64,000 bases of DNA, taken from the NCBI RefSeq assembly GCF_005239225.2, contig NC_133300.1, positions 4,121,875 through 4,185,874 on the forward strand, read 5' to 3'. Source of the stretch: Populus alba (taxonomy: Eukaryota > Streptophyta > Magnoliopsida > Malpighiales > Salicaceae). The notes below the pieces were generated by a model. It saw only the letters and a program-made list of their open reading frames with translations, was not told where the DNA came from and searched no databases. The translations under genes and the position numbers were made by a program. This document shows, in pieces, positions 1 through 22,088 of the stretch (the first letter of the stretch is position 1; the number at the start of each line of letters is the position of its first letter).

Positions 1-999
1 ATACGATATCTTCCTTGATCTTTATTATTGAATTCAAAATCAATGGTTAAAATAAAAATTATAAATGTTGATTTTAAAATTAATGATTTAAATTTGAAGA
101 ATATGATATGTTATATTTTTTAGAATATAAAAGATATAAGTTTATGCTTTTTTAATTTTTTTTTTGTATGAAAAAAATCAAATTAATGCTTTTAAAATAT
201 TTTTTTATGGTTTAATGTGTCAATGCTAAAAATAAAAAAAAAAATTAATTTAATGTATTTTCAATTTAAAAAACATTGTACACCATATTAATCAACTCTA
301 ATATCAATCCAAAAGACTTAAAAAAAAATCATGCATACATCACCCATCAAATTTGAATTTACTTTTAAGACACCTTGAACCACATTATCAAATAACATTA
401 ATGGATTAAAATTAATATTATATTTATTTTTTTTTTTTAAAATGCTTTTAAAATTATTTTTCATCTAAAAAAAATCAAGTTAATATATATATTTTTTAAG
501 TATTTCTCAATAATTTTGAAATGCTAATATTTAAAATAAAAAAATATAATTTTAATATTAAAAAATCACTTTTTAGAAACTCTTCCAGCACAATAATAAA
601 TACACAGAAAATACAAGTGTATATAATTATTTGTTTCGCAAGTGAAAGTCGGTGTAGTTACAAATATTCACATGCTATCCGTTGAAGAGGTGGTAGCCAG
701 CACTGCAGCACCATTTCTCTGACCATGCAACCGATCAATGTCCAAGTCTATGCGTATTTATTTGACTATATTGCCCTTTTTTCTTCCGTTGATTTCTTTC
801 ATTTTGTAGTGTTCTAAGTTTTAGCTTCCTTTCACGTTTATCTTGCTGTGTTTTTTCGTTAATTACTTGCAAATTTATGGTGAATTTTTTTAGAAACATA
901 AATGTCTGATTTTTGAAGCAAAATGCTACACAACAAATGAGGGATTTTCTTATTGCGTGTTTTTTTTTTTTTTTGTCATAATTATTAAATTCAGTTCGG

Positions 1000-1250
1000 T
1001 ATAATAAATCGATTTGGAACTCGGTTTTTAATCTTGGTTGAGTTTAAAAAAAAAAATTAGATTAAAAGATTGACTCAACATGTTAATCATGACCCGATCA
1101 AATCTATTTGGTATTAAAAAAAAAATTTTTTTTTTTAAATAATATTATTTTAATTTTTAAAATAAAATTAAAAAAATATTATTCTGATTGATTCAATGAG
1201 TTCTGATTGATTTAGATTAACTCGATCGTCTCGAGTGTCTTGGTAGAATT
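1000..1250. repeat. Degenerate repeat with GACTCAAC / GACCCGATC motifs
   Basis: A patch containing words such as GACTCAAC, GACCCGATC and AACTCGATCG around A/T runs. Similar word sets recur near 6350-6500, 22600-22720 and 28765-29015, so this looks like one old dispersed family. Ends and target duplications could not be fixed. Confidence 0.4.
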
Positions 1251-2219
1251 AATAACTTTGCTTTCCTTTTTGCATTTTCACTCACACTTCTAATTACAAT
1301 ATGAAATGAAGATTTTGCTTTTACATAATGCATAGGAACTTAATAAAAAATAAATTCACTAGTAACTTAAACAAAATCTTACAGATTACTGGAAGATTTT
1401 GTCTTCATTTTGACCTCGCAATGGTTTATATATTTAATCGATGGAGTGTTAATTAGAGCAAAAAAATGAAGAAAATGTCATTTTACTTCTTAATCTATAC
1501 TTATAAAAATTTTTAATTATATGTCAAGTAAATGATTATTGATTAGGCTCACCAACCTTTGGATTTGTCTTGTCTGAAACCTTAATGAGATTTGATCTCA
1601 AATCTTTAAGAGGATGTCAACTTCTTTTTATTGTTGTTGGTGTTATTATTATTATTTTGATAATTAAATTGTTCATAAGAAATATTTGTATAAATAGTTT
1701 AATGAGCCATTATTGCCTAACTTTAGTGCTGCTGTAATAAGAGGATGCCTCAGCTGGTGGGGGGCGATGGTGATGTTTCTGCAAAATGAACACAAAATTA
1801 GCCATGCGTGGTCAATGTGCCTTCCCAAAAATAATTGGTAGGGACTTCTCCATATGTCATCATCATTATTTTTTTTTCTAGGTGTTAAGAATATATCCAT
1901 ATTCTTTGGAATTAGAATTTGAGATGATAATATAAAAAAATACAATTTTTCTTAGCGTTTGATTACTATCTTACGACAAAATAGATGAAATTAATGAGAA
2001 TAGAGGGGATATGTTTCTTTTATACTTTCTATTTTAAAAATCCAAAAATTCACTTTAAAACTATTTTGAAAATAGATTTATTGATTTTTTTCTCTATCTC
2101 TTTAATTAAATATATTTTTTTCTTTACCATTTATGTCTCTTTTATTTCAAAACAATAACTAAACTATATCTTTTAAATGTCATCCACACTAATATTGAAA
2201 AGTCATTCAAGTTGTAGGG

Positions 2220-2420
2220 AGTGCTTGTTTTTGTGATTGAACCTATTTTTTAAAGTGATTTTTAAAAAAAAAATTCACTTGAAAATATATATCAGATATA
2301 TTTTTCAAGTATTTTGATGTACTGGTATAAAAATATATATATTATTGTAATAGATTTTCAATTAAAAATTATTTTTAAAAAATAAATTTTATTACATTAC
2401 CAAACACACACACTTAAATT
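2220..2420. repeat. Short AT-rich MITE-like repeat
   Basis: Begins near GTGCTTGTTTTTGTGATTG and ends near TACCAAACACACACAC, which resemble inverted ends (TGTTTGGTA-type). The middle is long A/T runs. The same layout recurs many times in the window (for example 6680-6875, 7300-7465, 29900-30110). Confidence 0.5.
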
Positions 2421-2858
2421 AAATGATTTTTTTAATTTTACTATAAGTAAAATCCAAGTCACTTTTTTTTTAAAAAAAATAAATTTTTTTAATAAATTGT
2501 TATTTTTTCTATATTATCCTAATATAGTAGCATTAAATAAAAATCCAAACCAACGGGAAAAAAATATATATCAAGAAAAAAAAGAAGGTAATATGAACAA
2601 AATCATGAAGAAGAGATCTATCAATTGAAAGTGTCGGGATTTTGTTCGAGATGGGTTCTTGACTAATCAACATTATTAATCTTTTTGCTTAGGGATTACA
2701 TTGCAAATGAGTGTTGTCAAGAAACCAAACCTTCTTGCTTTATTTATAATTAACTTTAAATCAGCAAATAATCACAACCACTTTACCATATTCTAACCCT
2801 TAATCTTATTGCTTTATTCCTTGTTTTCAATTTGTTGAACAAATGCTCAAGAAATTAA

Positions 2859-2883
2859 GAGAGAGAGAGAGAGAGAGAGAGAG
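2859..2883. repeat. (GA)n microsatellite
   Basis: An uninterrupted GA dinucleotide run of about 25 bases in intergenic DNA. Confidence 0.95.
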
Positions 2884-3169
2884 GAACAAAGAAATTATTA
2901 GGTAATGAGTCACAAACAGAGATGTATGACATGTGTGATGTGTCGGCAATCATAAGATTAGTAATTATTACTTGATAAAAAGAAAAAAAAAAGAAAAAAA
3001 AATATACTTGATCTTGCTTAAGAGTTACACCGTACCTTTATATATACTTGTATAGGATACTTGCCTTGTTACATCCAAAGTATTAATCTGCCCAGTCTAA
3101 TATTCGATCCACGGTTTAAGTTATGAGTTTTCAAGAAAAGGTGATCATTTTTAGTTTAAGTTTAGTTTA

Positions 3170-3540
3170 ATTTTTATATATATAAAAAAATCAAATTAAC
3201 ATTTTAAAAAAAAAAACCAAAATCAGTTTAAACCAACCGATTTCGGTTTGATTCGGTTCTTTAGGATAAAAACCGGTTCAAACTAGGTTAGCTCGGTTTT
3301 TTTTGTTTGGTTTGGTTTAGTTTGTTTTTTTCCGGTTTAGCTTGTTTTTTCCGGTTTTTTTGGTTTAGGTTCAATTTGGTTCGATTCGGTTTTTTGGTTT
3401 CAAGCTTATAAAACCGAAACCAAACCAAATCGATCGATTTTTTCAAAATTTTAATTTGTTTTTTTTCACGGTTCTTTTTTTTCAATTATTTTTTTATTTT
3501 CTCAATTTGATTGGTTTTTTGGTTTTTTTTTTTATTCCTA
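3170..3540. repeat. AACC/GGTT-rich dispersed repeat, copy 1
   Basis: Dense in AAACCGG, GGTTTGG, TTCGGTT and CCGGTTCAAAC words, flanked by T runs. A copy in the same order lies at 23450-23770 and an inverted copy at 5690-5960. No coding capacity; the minus-strand open frame here is low-complexity K/N/Q-rich translation. Confidence 0.65.
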
Positions 3541-4497
3541 GTTTTAAGTTATGAGTTGAGTAAGTTAACTCAAGTCATTTTAGAACTATATTATTTCAAT
3601 ATTTTTATTTTTAAAAAGAGTTTAAACAATGTAGATTTGAATTATTAGAAAAACAAGTTTTGGCATGGTTAACTTCCATGTAATTCAGATTATTTAAATC
3701 AAGTCTCGAATCGACTAGTCACTAGATTAGCCTAGCTTATCATGGTATGTCTAATAACATTGAATATATCTTCATATTCTTGAGATTTATCAAAGAAAAA
3801 CTTCCTTTTTAACAAAAAAAACAAGTAAAGCAAAAGAGAAATTATAAGCAACCTTGTTCTCTCCTGATTGTCTTCCAATCAAAGTCATGCCTCCTTCGAA
3901 TGAACACAGAAGGGTATGGGCTCTCCATCGATGTTGCCATATCAACTTCTCCTAAATTAAAACCATATGCTATATATATTTCAATCACACCAGTGATCCT
4001 ATACTCTGCAGTAAAAAGATGAGTTAAATTCCTAGGATGATGCAGACAACAGGTCTAAAACCTGGATTTTGGTGGTAAAAATTGTAAAAAAAACACCTTA
4101 ATGGCAAAAAAGAGGTAAAATTTTGCATCGAGGCTACAGTGGCTGCTGCCATGGTCCCAAAGGAAGACAGATTCTTTTCATCTTCTTGTAATCTGTAGAG
4201 ATTCCTTGTGCTTTCACATCGTTTATGTTCATCGAATTTGTTGAAAAAAATGGTTGAAGTTTAGAATCTAACGTTAATGGCTGCAATGATTAGACAAACA
4301 AAGCTTTAGGACAGCTCTCAAGTTAGGTACAGGATGTCACGATGACATTATCTTTTTGCAACTTGGAGTATTTTTTATTTAAATAGTATTTTTTAATTTT
4401 TAAAATTTAATTTTAATATGAACATATTAAAAAATATAAATATATATAAAAAACAATTTTTCTTAAAAAAATCCAAGACTTTTTGGAGATGCTGCTA

Positions 4498-5395
4498 GTG
4501 TGTTTAGTATTGCGGTAGCTGTTATGGTTGTGGTTTGAAAAAAATTGTTTTATAAAAAGTACTTTTAGTTGAGGTTGGTTTGAAAAAATAGGTATTTGGT
4601 TAAAGACTGTGGTTGAAATTAAGGTTGAAGAAAAAGTAGTTTAATGTGTTTGGTTAAGAATATTTTTGAAATTAAGGTTATAAAATAATTTTAAAAAATA
4701 TATATTAATATTGATGATTTTAAATTTAAATATTATAGAATTAATTACTCCTATTACATCATGAAATAAATAATACTTTATATAAAATATTATTTATTAT
4801 TCCATTAAACTATTTATAATTTCATTACGTACAAAATTTATCCGATAAGGACTATAGGTTCCATGGTTTTTTTGAGCGTGCAACAAAATCAGGTAAAATA
4901 TCATCAGAAACAAAATTAGAATTGTGATTCAAATTCCACAAATACTACGTCATCATGCGATATTCTTTTAATTTATGTAGTGTTATTAAATAATATTAAA
5001 TATTATTTTTTTGAGTAAAACATAATTTTAAAAAAAATTAAAATTTTTTTACCTGGTTGAACGCGGTCCAATGAATTATGCTCATGTGAATAGTGAAAAA
5101 AAATTCTTCTCGTATTACAGGTGAATTATAATTCACCCGGGCACTATTTACTTCTTGAGTGAACAGTGTCAAGGTGAATTTTAATTCACCTGTCATCACC
5201 TGCAATAAGCACTTTTACGAACAGTGCACAGATAAATAAAGAGAAGCAGCTCCCAGCTATTTTTGCAAAACCATGGTTTGATGGAAAAAATTATGAGACC
5301 CGCCAAATAAAAAACAGCTTTTTTTATGATACCAAACGCTTGGTTTATGCGATTAGCTTTAAAAGTAGAAGCTACCGCGTAAACAAACACCCACC
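4498..5395. mobile_element. Non-autonomous TIR element, about 0.9 kb
   Basis: The left end at 4498 reads GTGTGTTTAGTATTGCGG followed by TAGCT. The right end at about 5371-5394, reverse-complemented, reads GTGGGTGTTTGTTTACGCGG followed by TAGCT. These are matching imperfect terminal inverted repeats. The interior has no transposase-like open frame. It has two near-palindromic repeats, at about 5119-5141 and 5170-5191, built on AGGTGAATT..AATTCACC. A clear target-site duplication was not found, so the superfamily (hAT-like or other) is not assigned. Confidence 0.6.
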
Positions 5396-5689
5396 TCAAC
5401 TAGGTAATTAAAAACTTAAAAACTCCATCATTTTTTCTATTTAACTTGGAACTTAATCCAAACCAAATCCGGAATCTTGAGTTTCTATGCAAGCCCTTTA
5501 TGTTGTTCCCACTTTATTCTATTAACTATAAATAAAACATGAACCACCTTTTTTTTTTTTTTTTTTATGTTCTTTGCAAGTATTTTATATATATATATAT
5601 TTGCTTTGACTTTTTGATTAAGTACAAGAAAACACTAATAAACACATCCATTGTTATTGTTGTTACGGGAAAAAAAAACAGATTAAATT

Positions 5690-5960
5690 AAAAAAACAAA
5701 AAAAAACTAAATCATAAAAAAATTGATTATAATATTTTAAAAAAATATTTGGTTTGGTTCGATTTCAATTTCATAAACCTGAAACATAAAAACTAAACCG
5801 AACCAAACTAAAAAAATAAAAAAACCGAACTAAATTAAAACTAAACCCATTAAAAAGTTAAAAAAAAACCAAAAAAACAATATAATTTTTTACTTTTAAT
5901 ATAAAATAATCGATCCGAATTGAAACCAAAACCGGTTAATTTGAAATGATGTTAGTTTTA
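5690..5960. repeat. AACC/GGTT-rich dispersed repeat, inverted copy 2
   Basis: Rich in AAACCGAAC, AACCAAAC and AAACCGGTTAATT words, the complement-strand version of the block at 3170-3540. Confidence 0.6.
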
Positions 5961-6679
5961 TTTTTAATATTTTACAAAATTTTAATTTAATTATTTTTAT
6001 AAATAATAATTAAACCAAACAAAAAATAATTGAAATTTATGAGAAATAGAACCTTGCAACAGCATTGCAGACGCTAGGGATTCTGTGGATTGACTTGGCC
6101 ATATCAGTTGTCAGCAACTAAACATCGCAGAGATGTCTCACGCTTGATTGTTTTCTAGTATTCCTTTTCTGCCAAGTAAAACGCCCCTTTCTTGGTTGAC
6201 CTCGGAGCTCAGCTTTGTCTTTCATGGCGATCCATGTCTGGCCTGCTCACTGTCTTGATTGCGTAAAATCATCCTGCAATTCTCTTTTTTATCAGTTCAC
6301 AATTCCTGTCATCACACATAATCTTGTCCAAATAAGCAAATCCGTAAAATAACATAGTTTTTATCAACTTGATCAAGTTACAAGTTAATTTATCGAATTA
6401 TCTAGATTATTTCATCGGTCAAATTTATTATAAAAGTTTTAAAACCTAACCTAGATCATGTTTTAAATTGACCCAGCTGAGTTTAAAATCCAAACTCAAG
6501 AACTCCATTCAAACCTCTACTCATTCTCACCAAAATATTACACATTTGATGAAAAAGGTAATCAAGAAATTAATTTGGAAAATCTTCCTAAAAATCTTAG
6601 AATAGGCAAGTCTCATAAAAATGGATGCTTTGAAAGTTGTCCTAAATACACTGTAGAAACTACTATGGTAACATATGTA

Positions 6680-6875
6680 TATTTGGAAGTGTAGTTATTG
6701 TTTTTAAAAGTATTTTTCACTCAGAAAAGTATGTTAATAATATTTTTTATTTTTTAAAAATTATTTTTGAAATCAACACATTAAAATGATTTAAAAACAT
6801 AAAAAAACATACTAATTTAAAATAAAAAAAAAATCAAAAAATATTTTTAAAACGCATTATCAAACACACACCCGC
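6680..6875. repeat. Short AT-rich MITE-like repeat
   Basis: Head GGAAGTGTAGTTATTG and tail CGCATTATCAAACACACACC look like degenerate inverted ends. The core has the word ATCAACACATTAAAATGAT followed by AAAAACAT and ACTAATTTAAA, shared with several other copies in the window. Confidence 0.6.
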
Positions 6876-7299
6876 AGATAGTCCATCCCCAGTTGTGGAA
6901 TCCAAGAAATCAACATGGTAGCTGGCACACCCATCAATATTGTGGATAATGAAGCAACACAAGCCATGAATCTAAATGAACCATGACGAGATAATGCAGT
7001 AGCGATGAGATGTTTGTACTGTGAGGTGAAATCTTCATACCAGTTACAATTTTTTTGTGGGGCAAATTCTGTCGAGGAAGATAAACCAAATCAAGCATGA
7101 TCATATGTTTTGATTGCATGAGATGAAGCCAAATTGGTGTGGGGGCAAAAACCAACTAACCCTAAAAAGAAGACCCATGAGAAGTGAATCCGCTAAGAAC
7201 AAAAATCGACACCTCATGCAACATTTAATGCCCTTTTAAACCTAATCTTCAACAAGTTATTCGTATCTAGAGAATATCTGAAAATGAGATACTGATTAT

Positions 7300-7465
7300 T
7301 TTTTATTATGTTTTTGATTTGGAAATGTATTAAAATATTTTTTTAATTTTTAAAAATTATTTTTTGATATTAGTACATTAAAATGATCTGAAAACACAAA
7401 AAAAAAATATTAATTTAAAGTAAAGAAAAAAAAATTAAAAATTTAAAAATAAACATGCCCTTAAA
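7300..7465. repeat. Short AT-rich MITE-like repeat
   Basis: Shares the core order (GTACATTAAAATGATCTG, then AAAACAC, then ATTAATTTAAAG) with the copy at 6680-6875 and ends in AAACATGCCC. It lies only about 430 bases from that copy, in the same orientation. Confidence 0.55.
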
Positions 7466-8694
7466 CACTTATTTACTTACAAAAAAAATTGTTTCTATTA
7501 TTAAAATTGAGCATGATATTGTATCCAAGGAGCTAGGACTAAAGTTCAAGAACTTGGGACCTAATCTATAAACACAAATTGAAGTAAACCTAAGGCAATA
7601 AAAAGAAAACTATAAAGAAACACATGATTTCTTATATGCAATTAAGAAACAAATGATTTGAAGGATGTAATTAAAAAATCAAGATTTCATCAGGACTAAA
7701 ATGTAAACTTTTATATTTAAGATTTATTCCTTTTTTATGCCTTCTACGGATCTATAGATTAAAGGAAAGGAATACTTACCTTTGTAATCAAGTGCTTATC
7801 TCTTCCTTTTGCAACATGGGGTCACGAATTCTTTCTCTTTTTTTCTCGTTGTTTTTTCTTTAAAGTTTTGAAGAAGAATCATAGTTATTAACCCAAATTA
7901 GAGGATTGATGTGGTAAGACTTGAATCATGTATTTGATATATAAACTTAAGTGTTTTTTTTTTAAAAATAAAAGATCAAAACAATATTAATTTGTGAAAA
8001 ATTAAAAACTAACATGATTTTATGGCCGAGTTTTAATAAGGCCAATAAATTTACTAGGTTAATCAAATTAAACTAAATTAATTCTAAATTGACAATTTAA
8101 AACTCAATTAAGATTTAATTAATAACTACTATGCTTATATACAAACCAAGTTTAGCAACAAGAATTTGACATCATTTTGGAATCCAGTGCAAACCATGTT
8201 TTTATAAAAATTTTAATTTTTTTTTATATTTTGGATTCATTTAGATATGCTAATTTTAAAAATAATTTTTTAAAAAATAAAAAATTATTTTAATATAAGA
8301 AATCTACCCCATGCCTTGACACTGATTCGTGAGTCATATGACTCATCGGTGAAAAAAATAAAATCACTAGTTATTTCCAAGATAATAGAATAGAGTAATA
8401 AAAAAAATAAAAAAAAATAGAAACATGATAAAAGAAAGAACAGCAACTGCCATGCTATCTTAGGGATTTGACAACCTTTTCAGGTAGCCGACAACCTTTA
8501 CCTTGTAAATAACACCCCCAATTGCGGAGCACATGCACCCATTTGCACTCTCATACGCATAACATACACTATCCAAAATTATTATTTTTTATTTTTTAGT
8601 TTTCTTTGAATGTTACATATAACTTAATCGGTGATGATATTCTTAAATCAGTTTTCGTTTTTCAAGATTATGTATTTGTTGTTAAATATATCTT

Positions 8695-8885
8695 GTTTTA
8701 AAATTTATGAGCCAACTTATTTTTTATTAAAATTTAAAAAAAAATTATATATTTTTAAAATGTGTTGATATGAAAAATAATTTTTTTTAAAAAAATAAAA
8801 ATTTAATATATTTATAAATAAAAAACATTTTAAAAAAAACAATCATTACAATACTTTTAAACACCACCTCCACCTAGTGCTCACT
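8695..8885. repeat. Short AT-rich MITE-like repeat, reverse orientation
   Basis: Contains AAATGTGTTGATATGAAAA, the complement of the ATATCAACACATT core word of the family, and ends TTTTAAACACCACC. Confidence 0.5.
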
Positions 8886-9230
8886 AATGCTCAAGATAGC
8901 CAGTGTTCATTCCTTGTAAATCCAAACTATATTTTAAAAAAAAACTACTCAAACAACATCAAGTCATAAACTATATTTGTAAGTATGTGTATAATTCAAT
9001 GCATTTACATGCAGTTAAAAAAAAAAAAAACTGTTCATCTTCTTACCTTTAATGAGTTCATACCATTTAATTCATAAACTTTTTTTTTTTTTTTTTTATC
9101 AAGGACTAATGTTAAATTAAAAGCATCGAATTCTTTAAAATTCAGGAATTATAAAGGAATAAATTTAATTATTTAAAAAATTCCATAGATTGATTACTGA
9201 CAAAATAAGCAACTTAATCCTTGCATTCTA

Positions 9231-14361
<5,131 letters not shown>

Positions 14362-16011
14362 TACTATTAGTTTTTGTAGCTTGGCCACATGCAGTGTTGG
14401 TGATGCATATAATAGTAACATACCATTGGAGCTGTGCCCCTTAGCAACCAAACCAAGTGGGCTTAGGAGCTCAGTGTTCTAATCAATGTACATAAATCCT
14501 ACATGGGTTTGAGGTATAGATCACTAATAATTATCAAAGAAAGCATTTGTTGTAAGTGCAGGGTTTTTTTTATCCTCACAGGAATTTGTTTGTCTTTTTC
14601 CCTGAAAGCTACACAATAAACAGTTCCATCAGCTGGAAAATCAATATTTTATCTCCTTTTGGAATGCTTATGCAAGTTTCTATCAGAATATGTCCCTTTT
14701 ACATGTTCTCGTATTTGCATTCTGTGGATATGAATTAGCTCAAGAAATTGAACACTTCCAATGCGAATTTGAAACTTAATGGGTGCTAGTTTTGTAAACT
14801 GGCAAGCTTCTCAACCTCCAAGGATAGATAGCATAAAGAGATATCATGGTACAGTTGATCAATTTCTGCCAATCAACAACAAATGCAGGTGCTGAGTCTG
14901 TCATCAACATGTTATCCAAATCCTGTTTTGATGTCATGGTCTAGAAAACAAAATGGAGGAATGTTTTGAAGAATAATGACTGCTGGACTTCTCCAATTCC
15001 AATGTCATTCTAAGTGGTATGTTTCACCATAATTGGCATCAGAATGCACCTGAAGCCAACAAACTGAAATAATTTTAATTTCACATAAAACATAGATTTG
15101 AAGTCCTGCAAACAACAAACTGAACCTTCCTACTGTCAATCTGAGTCCCATTTCCTGATCTTCCTGCTAAGCTCAATTCACCAAACGTAGTCGTCCCGCT
15201 AGAGACTTGCATAGTCTCGGATGCTTGCTGGCATGTTCTTCAGTCTTGTAGCTACGGAGGAACTCAAACTTCCTACTGTCTGCTTGTGGATTACAAGCCT
15301 ATATGGTTTCTTAGCCTATTCACATTATAAAACATCTCATAGAAGAAGGCATCACTCCTTTAAAATATCCTAAACTTACTCCATAATTCATACAGGATAT
15401 GTATCAATAAGTTCAAGTCTAACAAAAAGTCTATACACATGCATAAAAACAAGTATAATTTTTAATACAACTGGTGGATTATGGTGAGATTTGACCAGCA
15501 CGTTCTACAAACCTACTTCTATAATGGATCAAATTAGTTGTGCCCAACCTGTTGAAGTTGAGATCATATCCAAATTAATTAGACTTGAGATGTTTTCAGC
15601 TGAATTTTTTTGGAATTATTCGAGCTTATTCACTAGTCAGTCATAGCATAAACTAATAAACATTTTTTAAGACAAAACCAGCAATGCAGTCTGCCTTAGG
15701 CAGAATTTTTCTTTTTTAACCAATAGCCATAAAATCTCTGTTACCAGTTAGGGTTTCTAGTGATCATAATACTACTCCTATTTAAAAGAAAGATGCTAGA
15801 AATCTGTTCTTTTTCCATAATTCTTCCGCGTGCTGCGACAATTCTTATATTATATTTTATGAATTATTATATTTTAAAATATATCATAATTATCTCTAAT
15901 CTTAGAGTTTGAGTAAACAAAACTAGTAGTATACCAGCATTATTTTGTCGTAGCCTAATTTATCTAAGCTTATGCTTTTTACGATGCTTTTCAACCCAAA
16001 AAACAGAAGCA

Positions 16012-16242
16012 GCAACTTGTACAAACTGGCTTTTAGAGACCAAAATAGAGAGGATTCCAAGGATGATAGATTTTCATCTAAAGGACTTCCCCAGCTTCAT
16101 TCTCACAACAGAACAAGATGAGGTTATGGTAAAATAAGTGATCAGAGCAGCAAAGAAAGCTTTGAAGGTTTCAGATATTATTCTAAATGCTTTTGATGAC
16201 TTGAAGCATGCTGTTTTAGTTGCTCTCTCATTCATTTATTAA
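16012..16242 (+). pseudogene. UDP-glycosyltransferase (UGT85-like) pseudogene fragment
   Basis: Reading the frame that contains 16051, the translation runs TNWLLETKIERIPRM, then IDFHLKDFPSFILTTEQDEVMV, an in-frame TAA at 16135, then VIRAAKKALKVSDIILNAFDDLKHAVLVALS and a second stop at 16240. This matches the UGT85 signature order: LTNGYLET..IDWIPGM, then ..LRDLPSFIRTT, then ..A..ASAIILNTFD.LEHDVL.ALS. Only this middle N-domain segment (about 75 codons) survives. I saw no start, no catalytic His region and no C-terminal PSPG box nearby. It is an old truncated relic, not a gene. Confidence 0.75.
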
Positions 16243-16267
16243 ATAACTTTGCGGATTTCAAGGGGAG

Positions 16268-16290
16268 AATAAATAAATAAATAAATAAAT
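16268..16290. repeat. (AAAT)n microsatellite
   Basis: Five to six tandem AAAT units just after the glycosyltransferase relic. Confidence 0.9.
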
Positions 16291-17279
16291 CGCTACTATG
16301 TCATAAAAAAACATGTTGGGATAATTATAGAGACAAAAAAAAAAAACAAAATACTTTTTAAAATACAATTCCCACAATAGCTAGAGCTTGGTTAACATGC
16401 CCTAGCGTGTGGGAGGACCAGCTACCACAATTTTTTATTTTTTTATTTTTTTTTACTTTCATGATTTTATAAGCACAATTGAGTCTTGAATTTCATCTCA
16501 CGTGCATCTAAACTCTTTTCTTTTCAATTTAATCTCTAATTATTCAAAAAAATCTCTTCAATTTAGTCTTGAATTCCATCTAACTGAAGTTCAATGAAGG
16601 CCTACTAGAAGAGAAAATAAAAAAAGGAAAACAAAAAAAAAAAGCTAACCAACTATCTTAACGCATTGTAATTATACCCCTAACCAGTCATGATTTTTGT
16701 TTTAAACTTAAGTCGACAAAGTGATTCATTGTATTTTTATTTCAAAATTAACATAATTAAATATGATATATTAATTTTCTTTTTAATCAGTTTCATGTTA
16801 TTATTAATCATTCAAGTTGTATTTGTTTTTTCAAATGTATTTGACATGATTAATTTGATTCTCGAGCTATACATGTAATTAGGTTATCAGGTTAGAATGC
16901 TTAAAATTAAGTTGATCATTAGGTTAGTTATGATAACATTATCAAAAGTTTTCCATTGCCTAACTATTTTTTTGTGTGCCCAAGAAAACAACAGCATTTA
17001 AGGTTTTCTTCTTTTATTGTTCTTATTCATACCAAGTTAACTTTTTTCGACATGAGATTACTCCTAATGTTTGCAAAATAAGCTCACATGAACCTTATTG
17101 ACACCTCGTAATTCATACCATTAACAGAGCACGAGGAATGAAACTAGTTGATTTCTACAAAATGATGACATAATGTTAAATGATTCAAAATTGCCATTTG
17201 TTTGAGTGAGAGAAAGTTGTTCTATGATGCCTTTTATCTTGGACAATTACTCAGAATTTCATGAATTTTTTATTGAGTT

Positions 17280-17420
17280 TAAAAACACTGTTCAATCTGT
17301 ATTTTGGATTGTTTTAATATGTTAATTTTAAAAATAATTTTTAAAAAATAAAAAAATTATTTTAATATAAAAAAAAATTAAAAAAAAATATTCACAATCA
17401 CACTGTAAAATAAATAAAAG
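17280..17420. repeat. AT-rich MITE-like repeat
   Basis: Has the family core (TTTTAATATGTTAATTTTAAA, long A/T runs, TTATTTTAATATAAAA) between AAAACACTGTTCAATC and CACAATCACACTG, which may be degenerate ends. Confidence 0.45.
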
Positions 17421-17764
17421 TCAAGATACACTCCAACTGTTGAAAACTTGAAGTGGCATCAATCACTAGATTCAAGAAGTAATCTGTATTATATTTTCAA
17501 TTTCAAAACCTTCTTTTTTTTCAAAGGAAGAGAAGAAATCGACCTAAAATTAAGAAAAGGAGATGTTTTGAAAAGAGAATAGATGAAAAGAGAGGGGAAC
17601 AAGAAAGAAGAAAGTTGCGAGGAGGGAAGAAATGAGAAAAAGAAAATTTTAATTATTTTATTAAAATTTATTTTTAGCATTGATCCGATATGTAAAATAT
17701 AATCTTTTTTAAATATAAATCAAATGTTATCACACTAAAATGTTTAGAAATTCCAGAAATTTTT

Positions 17765-17990
17765 TTTCTAAAAAGTGTTTAAGAATACAATAATAATTAT
17801 TTTTTAAAATATTTTTTATTTAAAAAATATAAAATAATTGTTTTTATTTTTTAAATTTATTTTTAATAACTGGTCATTAAAATAATCAAAAACATTAAAA
17901 ATATTAATTTAATATAAAAAAAATTAAATTTTAATAATAATAAAGAAAAAACATGTTAAAACTAACTTACAAACAGCTTTCTTAATATTA
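17765..17990. repeat. AT-rich MITE-like repeat
   Basis: Carries the shared core (GGTCATTAAAATAATC, AAAAACATTAAAAATATTAA) between GTGTTTAAGAATACAATAA and AACATGTTAAAACTAAC. It sits about 200 bases upstream of the CRT3 start codon. Confidence 0.5.
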
Positions 17991-17999
17991 AGAAATTAA

Positions 18000-22088
<4,089 letters not shown>

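Larger units (their letters stand above)
1..9230. other. Gene-free, AT-rich, repeat-dense intergenic region
   Basis: No exon chain or recognisable protein family was found on either strand. The sequence is mostly A/T runs, degenerate short interspersed repeats and simple-sequence tracts; the clearer ones are listed separately. Two patches of more balanced composition (about 3840-4220 and 6045-6300) look like decayed unique sequence. Their six-frame translations gave nothing I could name. The short open frames here run through A/T repeats and have no splice or homology support. Confidence 0.7.

Noticed and set aside
1673..1945. 90-codon minus-strand frame
   Set aside because: AT-rich intergenic DNA, no family resemblance, no splice partner and no leader signals.
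3288..3485. 65-codon Lys/Asn-rich minus-strand frame
   Set aside because: It is the translation of the GGTT-rich repeat, low complexity throughout.
6934..7155. 73-codon minus-strand frame in a non-repeat patch between two MITE-like copies
   Set aside because: Composition is protein-like in places (LDLVYLPRQNLPHKK), but I recognise no family and it has no flanking exons; it may be a relic.
14776..14937. 53-codon minus-strand frame starting MTSKQDLDNMLMTDSAPAF
   Set aside because: Reads like protein in part but is short, unrecognised and lies in the 3' flank of the DUF936 gene.
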